Source of the DNA: Neurospora crassa OR74A
Taxonomy: Eukaryota; Ascomycota; Sordariomycetes; Sordariales; Sordariaceae
NCBI RefSeq assembly: GCF_000182925.2
Contig: NC_026503.1
Location: 620,001-684,000 of the forward strand
Direction: 5' to 3'
Length of the DNA: 64,000 nt
Position 1 is the stretch's first letter; each line of letters begins with the position of its first letter. Under the pieces are notes generated by a model. That model did not search any database and was not told where the DNA came from. It saw only the letters and a program-made list of their open reading frames with translations. The position numbers and the translations under genes are program-made. Below, piece after piece: positions 56,429-64,000 of this stretch.

Positions 56429-58288
56429 CTATACAATCAAGCAACTATTCTCAGTCGCTTTTAACCTCTGCAACCAGTTGATTCCATCATCGCCCTGCTG
56501 CGCTGCCAAATCCTTCAACCTCCAAATTTCCTGCAACATCTCCATCGCCGTGTGCACGTATCCCCACGGATACGTCCAAGGATTCTTTGTCCAAACCGCC
56601 ACCAACCGCTCCAGGCACCAAGCCCTCTCACTCAAATCGTCCGTCTCTGCGCCAACAACAAAAGTCGGCCATACCGTTCCTTTCAAGTGGACGTGATTAT
56701 CTGGGATGCAGGACAAATGTCCAAGAATTTCCTGCACCAGATCCTTGGGCTCTAGCAGAGGTATCTCGAGCAATCCAGTCTCGGGAACCGACAACAAGAC
56801 GAACAGACAGGCTGCCGCGCGGTGTGCTGACGCCACGCTTACCCGCGCTTCCAGGTCGTCATCCGGTGGCAGTCCCTTGATATTGTACACCCATGTCTGC
56901 ACGTCAAAGTTGCGCGCCTTGTGAAGCAACGCCGCCGCGGTGACAATCCTCCCCGCCCCTCCATCTGTTTCCAGCGTCGTGGAGCTGCCGCTACAGAGTT
57001 GGCTTGCAGAGAGAATAATTTGGAGGATAGCCGGTGGTGCGCAATGGTAGCTGTAGGCCTCGGCGTTCTGCAAAATGTACGGCAACACGACCCCGTCATC
57101 GATGGTATTGTCCGACCACGACGAAGTGTTGCCGCTGATGGTTGAGCCGTATATGCGATAGGTAAGACAGTCGGCGGCGATGGCGTTGACTAAGGGGGCG
57201 ATGGCCCCGTCAAGGTGAGCCTTGGTCAGGTATAGGGATGATATCAGACGCCGGGCGGCTCCAACATGGGCTTTCCAGCCTCCTCGGCCGGAGTCGATGA
57301 GATCAAGATTGACAAGGAAGACGATGGCGGAAAGAATCATGGCCTTGTCCGTGAGGGTGTTGTCATTGATGGCGGCGCGAAGAAGGTGAAGTGCCCGGGA
57401 CTTGAGCATCAGTGCGTCTACTAGGGCGGACTCCGACGGTAGACTTCGACCTTGGTACTTGTGAATCGTAGATAAGTGCATGGCTGCCGTTGCTAAGACG
57501 ACCGACTGGAGGTAGTCAAACTTGCGAACCAAAGGGATGATGGCCCGGAATGGATTCCGTTCCTTCTGGTCAATTGAGACCAGGTCTCGACAGACAATGG
57601 TGGCAACTGAGAAGTGTGAGGGTCAAAAATCCATGTTGACGAGTAAGACAAACTTACAATGATGCATGTACCATCTTGCCTTGGTTGAGAGACCGTTGAG
57701 GAGTGGATCTGTTAATGGAATCTTGATGAGGTTGACGGGGCGCTTGATAATTTGTGAGCTTGGATCTGGGTTATCATCTGGTGCTCGCGGTAGAGGGTCG
57801 ACATTGTTATCGATTGGTGTCTCCACTGTGAAGCTGTCGATGGTTTCCTCTAGGGTTGGAGATGAGATGCGGGTGGTTGTGGTAGACGTGGTAGTACTCC
57901 TACTACAAGTGTGGCTGGGTGCTGAGCTACTAGTGACATCGGTATCAAGTTGTCGAGGGCTGTCGCTTGGTGTTGGAGCTTGTGTTGGCGTAGATGATTT
58001 GACGGTTCGTGGTGTGGTGGTGTTGGTGCCGTTGAAGTTGGTCTTGTTAGTGGTCCTGGTGGTTATGGTGGAGGTTGGTGAATTACAGGCGGCCCAACGC
58101 AGGACGATGCCGTAGCCAAGACATTCCTCGCCGTTGATGGAGCACTTGAGACAGGCAGGCAGCGACTTGTCACAGCGAAGACGTTTCCGATGGCAGTTGT
58201 AGCATGCCTTAGTTTTCGAAGCCTTTTGGTGGTAAGGCTTCTTTGGCGGCATTTTCTTCAGAGCCATGGCGGCTGTTCCTGTCACCAT
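56429..58288 (-). CDS. Zn2Cys6 transcription factor with Fungal_trans_2-type domain
   Basis: Exons 58288-57658 and 57606-56429, joined over a 51-bp intron (donor GTAAGT, TTCTCAG acceptor), encode 602 residues. The binuclear zinc cluster is complete: Cys 29, 32, 39, 46, 49 and 56 (ACYNCHRKRLRCDKSLPACL, then KCSINGEEC), within a basic Lys-rich start. A Ser/Thr-rich linker follows (about 70-180). The rest, from KIPLTDPLLNGLSTKARWYM to the end, matches the Fungal_trans_2 (PF11951) pattern of family regulators, including VVLATAAMHLSTIHKY. Such proteins bind CGG-containing sites and usually act on a small set of target genes. The divergent MFS gene 1.65 kb away is the natural candidate target. The start codon lies just below a 53-bp tandem duplication. 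A second in-frame ATG follows 7 codons later. Confidence 0.95.
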
Positions 58289-59939
58289 GACCGCGGTCTT
58301 GGGAAGGGTGTTTGCTTGTCTTGCGCTAAGAGTGTCTTGTAAGAGCTGTACCAGGGAAGGGTGTTTGCTTGTCTTGCGCTAAGAGTGTCTTGTAAGAGCT
58401 GTACCAGAGACAAAGATGGGACTGCACGAACAGGCACTGCTTGGCTTCTCGGCGCATGAGGTGTCGCCCAGGTCAAGATGAGGGACAGGACGATACCTCT
58501 AGCCTTATCATTCGTGGCTGGTATGGCAATGGGTAGATGACCATGGGTGGTGATAGTGTCGTAGTGGTAGCGTCTTGGTGGTTGTCATATCGGAGACAGG
58601 ACGCTACCTTGGCTGTGCGAGGTTCCGTCCAGGCCCTCGGTGAGAAGTGCTAGTGTAATTCTCCATAGTCATATAATTGTGTACCTGTAGTGTACAGTCC
58701 GTCAGATACCGGTTTGTTTGTTAGTCCGTAACCTCGGGCCAACTTGTTCAAGCGTCTCAACGACAGTTTGGTTTCTGATCGGAGAGTAACGGTGAAAAAA
58801 AAAAAAAAGTATGAGTAAAACAAACTGGACACTATACTTAATAACATATTTGTGTATACAATGTATTTGTTTTGAAGTACTAACTAGCCCATGGCAGCGT
58901 CCAGTATGGGTTGGTCTGTGTCTTATCCCGCGTACAAAGCTACAGGTACCTAGGTACCTAGGTAAGATAACAAATCGATTGTGGGGCGATGGGCTTCCCC
59001 GACTGGCCCCAGTGTTTTCCCTGCCAGTGTCCGACCTGGAGTTCGGTAGAAGCAGCTGCTGCCCGGGCCATGACAGGGGGGCCACGGGACCGTGGGCTCC
59101 TGGCGACGGCCTGCTCGTGGCCGCCCTTTTTGGATTTAACTAGAGCTAAGCCTGATCCGGAAGAGAAATAGCAGCAGGTGCATTAGCGCTTTTTTTCATC
59201 CGCTTGCGACACCAGAGATTCTTGAGCTCGTGTCAGTCACTTCACCGATTTCTTCACATTTGGCACTTTGGCGAGTCTCTTCATGTTTGGCGCATCTTAT
59301 CAAGCCACCGCCTTGCAACAACCTTCGCCGACTTTTCTTCAACCTTCCGCCACTCTCGTCGTCATGGACTGACATTCATGACACATGGAAACCACCCTTT
59401 TCCGCTTGTCTTCCCTTTTTCTCCCCGGGGATCGGAATCCCGAGATACGTAGCACTATTCTCTACGCCTTTGCCAGTCACCATGGGGAAGACCAAAAAGG
59501 ATGCCAAGCCGTAATTGCTGCAGTTTTAGTTTACCCGGCTGCTGATGATGGAGCCTTTGTCATGTTGACTATTTTTTTTCTCTTTTATTTTGCCATAACA
59601 ACTATGACTACGACAAATTCCGCCCGGACTTTGTAAGTATCCGGCTAACACTTGGACCGGGGCACCTTGGCCCATGATCCCCAAACTTTGCAGCCAAGTG
59701 GGGACGCTCCTCGTCTGCGATTTGTTAGCGGGAGACAAGCTCCCCTCCCCATCGCCACCTCAAGGAGTTACTTTGTCTCCCTGCACCTTCATGTGTGTAC
59801 GTTAGCAGACTTCTATTATATAGAAGGAGAAGGTCAATCAATGCCCGTTCTGTGTCATGTTCCCATTACTATCCATCTGCAATATTTGAATAACATTCTC
59901 GACAGTGTCACGCCCTGAAGCTGTGTACTCTGCTGCAAG
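58289..59939. promoter_or_regulatory. Divergent promoter region of regulator and MFS genes
   Basis: This 1.65 kb separates the start codons of the Zn2Cys6 regulator (minus) and the MFS transporter (plus), so it carries both promoters. It includes the 53-bp duplication, a short A run (58795-58808), a GGTACCTAGGTACC-type palindromic block (58945-58964) and a plus-strand short frame MGKTKKDAKP starting at 59482 in a CACCATGG context. A GTAAGT donor at 59633 and a TTTGCAG acceptor at 59693 suggest a spliced leader. The exact transcription starts cannot be told. Confidence 0.6.
58301..58406. repeat. Perfect 53-bp tandem duplication in regulator leader
   Basis: Bases 58301-58353 and 58354-58406 are identical by direct reading, head to tail with no spacer. 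The array begins 12 bp upstream of the Zn2Cys6 regulator's ATG, so it lies in that gene's 5' leader or core promoter. Confidence 0.95.
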
Positions 59940-61720
59940 ATGGGCCAGCAAACACTAGAACAACAACAGCAACAACAACCACACCATCAGCAACCCCAAC
60001 AACATCCAGAATCGTCCGAGTGTGAGAGCCCTTCTCAGGCACAGCAGGATGTCCAAGTTGACGCCACCACTGAGTTCGATCTCGACCGCGTTGGTCGTCA
60101 ACGACCCGCTGTCTTTTCGAGCACCTTGGAAGAGGTCATGTTCTGCGGCTCCATCCTCATTTCTATGCTCATGAGTGTGAGTTTGTTCGATACCTTGGCT
60201 TGTCACGCACTCAACTGACACATGCCACCTTGGCTAGGAATACTTTGTCTCTGGCTTCAATATCATTTTGCCTGGTCTCGCCGGGGCGCTAGATATTCCC
60301 AAAAATTCCCAAACATGGCCGTCCAGCGTCTTCTCCCTTGTTACCGGCTCTTTTCTCCTGCCATTCGGCCGTCTTGCCGACATATATGGAGCCTATTTCA
60401 TCTTCACCGGCGGCCTGGTTTGGATGTGCATCTGGTGCTTGATTGGTGGCTTTAGTCAGAACTATCAGATGCTCATCGTCACCAGAGCTCTTGCCGGTCT
60501 AGGCCCCGCTGCTTTCCTGCCTACTGGTTTGATGCTGCTGGGGAAGACCTATCGTCCTGGCCCGAGGAAGAATCTCGTTTTTAGTCTCTATAGTGCATTC
60601 GCTCCGCTCGGTTTTTTCATCGGAATTATCCTGGGTGGGGTCACTGGCGAGTATCTTTCGTGGCGTTGGTGGTTCTTTATTGGAACCATCATCCTGTTTG
60701 TGACAAGCCTGATGGCTTATCTCACCATCCCCAATGATAGACACCAAGCTGTTGCTACCCGCGGAGGAGCCAAGATGGACTACTTCGGTTTGTTCACCAT
60801 CGTTCCGGCTATCATTCTCATCACCTTTGCCATTACCACCGGTGGCTCGGCTCCAAATGGTTGGCGCACCCCTTATATTCCCGTAACGTTCGTTATCGGA
60901 ATGCTTTTCCTCTGCGCCGCTATATATCTCGAGGGTTGGGTCGCTGAGCAGCCTCTGCTGCCAAAAGATCTGTTTGCCGCAAAGTATATGAAGAGGTTCA
61001 CGCTTGCTCTCTTCTTCGCCTACGGAGTGTTCGGCATTTTCTTGTTTTATGCCAGTGTACAGTAAGTTCCCCACTTCCTAAGGACTGAAAGTTACTCGAG
61101 CTGACCTGTTCCTCAGCATCGAGGCATTCATGGGTGCCTCCACCCTCCAAACGGCGACCTGGTTCGCTCCTATGGCTGGCGGTGGTATCGTCCTAGCCAC
61201 CATCGGCGGCTTCACTCTTCATAAGCTTCCCGGTAGAGTGCTACTTATGATATCCGGAGGCGGTTGTCTTGCCAGCGTTCTTCTCTTTGCTCTCATCCCC
61301 GACCATGCCAATTATTGGGCCTTTGTGTTCCCCGCCATGCTTGGAGCCACCATTGGTGTTGATATTACATACCTGGTGTCCAACGTCTTCATCACTACCA
61401 ATGTACCTGCGCACATGCAAGGTACTGCTGGCGCTCTCATCAACAGTCTTGTCTTCATTGGTATCAGCTTCTTCCTCGGTATCGCCGATCTGGCTGTTGC
61501 TGAAAGTGAGGACGCGTTTGACGGCGAGAACCACAGGGTGGCCTTCTGGTTTGCAGTAGCCTGTGCCGCTTGCTCTCTGCTTCTTTTCTGCCTTATCGAT
61601 CCCGGCAAAGCCGAAAGCGAACTTACCTTGGAGGAACGGATGGAAGCTGGACTTGGGCCTAAGAAGGAAACGTCTGCGTCTGGTTCGGAGTCGCCAAACC
61701 CTGAACAGGAGTCCGAATAA
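59940..61720 (+). CDS. MFS multidrug/aminotriazole-type transporter, DHA2 family
   Basis: Exons 59940-60176, 60238-61061 and 61117-61720, with introns of 61 and 55 bp (donors GTGAGT and GTAAGT), encode 554 residues. A polar Gln/His-rich cytosolic arm (1-60) precedes about 12-14 membrane segments. Motif A reads FGRLADIYG. The segment LYSAFAPLGFFIGIILGGVT corresponds to the antiporter motif C, followed by SWRWWFFIG, a signature of DHA2 drug:H+ antiporters such as yeast Atr1. The C-terminal tail is Glu/Ser rich. It is predicted to sit in the plasma membrane and export toxic compounds or a metabolite in exchange for protons. It diverges from the Zn2Cys6 regulator gene, which fits local control. 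The substrate cannot be deduced. Confidence 0.95.
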
Positions 61721-61887
61721 AGAATGATCTTTCGTTTGCATAGCTTCGGAGTTCATGCTTGGTTTCATATGTATAGAACATCGGTCGACTTATAGAATTT
61801 GTCTTGAGCATATCATCAAGCAGAGGACACTATGCTTCATATGTAATATCATCTGCTATATATTCATCATTCTCGCCCCCTAAATAC
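61721..61887. other. Convergent 3' region between MFS and secreted-protein genes
   Basis: Only 167 bases separate the stop codons of the two convergent genes, so their 3' UTRs probably overlap. The region is AT-rich (TATATATTC at about 61857-61865). Confidence 0.6.
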
Positions 61888-62855
61888 TCAAAGCTCGTCC
61901 TTGAATCTTGCCTCGTTCAACTCCTCTCTTACTTTTTGACGCTCTCCTCTTTGGATCCTCCTTTCGTTTCTCCTGATGGTTCGATGCATCTTCTCCCACA
62001 TCAATCGCGTGTGTTTCCCCTCTTCTGTCTCGGTGACGGCCATTGCCTCGATCTTAAATGTAATGTCTCGATTGCCGAGGTCCCGCCTGGGCTTTGTGTG
62101 GCTCGTAACCCATGCTATGACCGAGTGGTCAATGGCTTGAGTTTTGTACTTGAAGAGATTGTTCAGTTCGCCTATGGTGCTGGAGATGAGCACAGTTCCA
62201 AAGTCTCGAATCTTCTTGATGAAGGTACAGGGCACTCACGCTCGCATTTGCCGCCTTTAGAAACCCGAAGAGGCAATATTTCGTATATCGCACCAGCTGG
62301 AAACACCACGAACTTGTTCTTGGCGGAAATCGGCGAGGCCTCATGAGCATCCGCTGCCTCTCTTGTTGGGGCAGGCTTCATGGTTCCAGTTACTTTATCG
62401 GTCTGGTTCTGGGGTTTTCTGAATACCGCAAACATCCACTTGTCGTTGTCTGTCTTGCTGGTATCTCGCTGCTGGTTCTCTATCCAATCCCTAGCAGGTC
62501 CCGGCACATCAGCATACTCCATCACCACGATCTCACGGTCGTGTCCCTTATGGTCAACCCCATCCCAACTGCCCATGTAAGACCGACGACCGAGAAAGCC
62601 CTCAATGGCATTATGCCACGGAGTTAACCCCTCCGGTGGTTCTGCTAAGAGATCGCTGAGTTTGTACATCATGGCATGAAAGGTGCCCTCGGCTCGACAG
62701 TTCACGAGAAGCCCACCCGGGTCGGTGCCGTCGTCGGGAAACGGGCGAGACCATCTGAAGGTGTCCACTATTCCGTATTCGTAGATGTCCCAGTTTGTGG
62801 CTGCAAGTGCGGCATATCGGATAGCGAGGGCTACGAAAAGTAGGTTGGCCTTCAT
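61888..62855 (-). CDS. Putative secreted protein of unknown function
   Basis: From the ATG at 62855, a likely signal peptide (MKANLLFVALAIRYAALAAT) is followed by a mature part containing NWDIYEYGIVDTF, GGLLVNCRAEGTFHAMMYKL and FVVFPAGAIYEILPLRVS. I model two exons, 62855-62240 and 62171-61888, giving 299 residues. The intron donor GTGAGT is strong. The acceptor CCATAG is the only nearby one I found that keeps the downstream frame open through ELNNLFKYKTQAIDHSVIAW. If the intron is kept, translation ends soon after at 62172, giving 227 residues. The C-terminal part is strongly charged (Arg/Glu rich). No family is recognised. An effector-like or wall-associated role would be speculation. Confidence 0.68.

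Positions 62856-64000
<1,145 letters not shown>

Overview
The window reads as nuclear DNA of a filamentous ascomycete close to Neurospora/Sordaria. Genes have short introns (about 55-75 bp, one of 288 bp) with GTATGT/GTACGT/GTGAGT donors, CTAAC-type branch sites and CAG/TAG acceptors. Start codons often sit in a CACCATGG or CAACATG context. There are many mono-, tri- and pentanucleotide runs, and the products are fungal: a Chs7-type chitin synthase export chaperone, a Zn2Cys6 regulator, a DHA2-type MFS pump and a DUF3716-like protein. Nothing looks bacterial or viral. I found no tRNA, rRNA or CRISPR.

Left part (1-23.6 kb): all genes lie on the minus strand. In order they are a partial DUF3716-like protein (1-1250), the Chs7 family chaperone (5691-6838, 2 exons), a long alpha-arrestin with PPxY and LPxY motifs (8503-11551, 2 exons), an atypical protein kinase (16809-18843, 5 exons) and a 1196-residue coiled-coil protein with repeated SxIP motifs (20046-23636). 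Several of these act in cell-surface traffic, polarity or signalling, but nothing in the sequence shows that they form one pathway.

Middle part (23.6-51.2 kb): the only well supported gene is a 785-residue Clg1/Pcl-type cyclin with a glutamine-rich arm (33704-36061, minus). It is flanked by about 10 kb and 15 kb of DNA with no convincing gene. Those stretches hold homopolymers, short tandem repeats and a recurrent 11-bp word (GTACTGCGTAC).

Right part (51.2-64 kb): this is compact. It holds a SnoaL-like/NTF2-fold protein (51211-51965), a cytosolic thioredoxin (53461-53844), a 95-residue small protein with a conserved fungal tail (54307-54654) and a charged unknown protein (55051-56175). A Zn2Cys6 regulator (56429-58288, minus) and an MFS transporter (59940-61720, plus) then diverge from each other, and a putative secreted protein follows (61888-62855, minus). 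A 53-bp perfect tandem duplication lies 12 bp upstream of the regulator's start codon. Regulator plus efflux pump is the clearest functional unit. The window ends in a (AAC)64 microsatellite and AT-rich DNA (about 27% GC in the last 160 bases) that may be the edge of a degraded repeat.

The best candidates for something undescribed are the SxIP coiled-coil protein, the kinase family with a HFDIDPTN catalytic loop, the recurrent 11-bp word in gene-free DNA, and the tandem duplication at the regulator/pump promoter.
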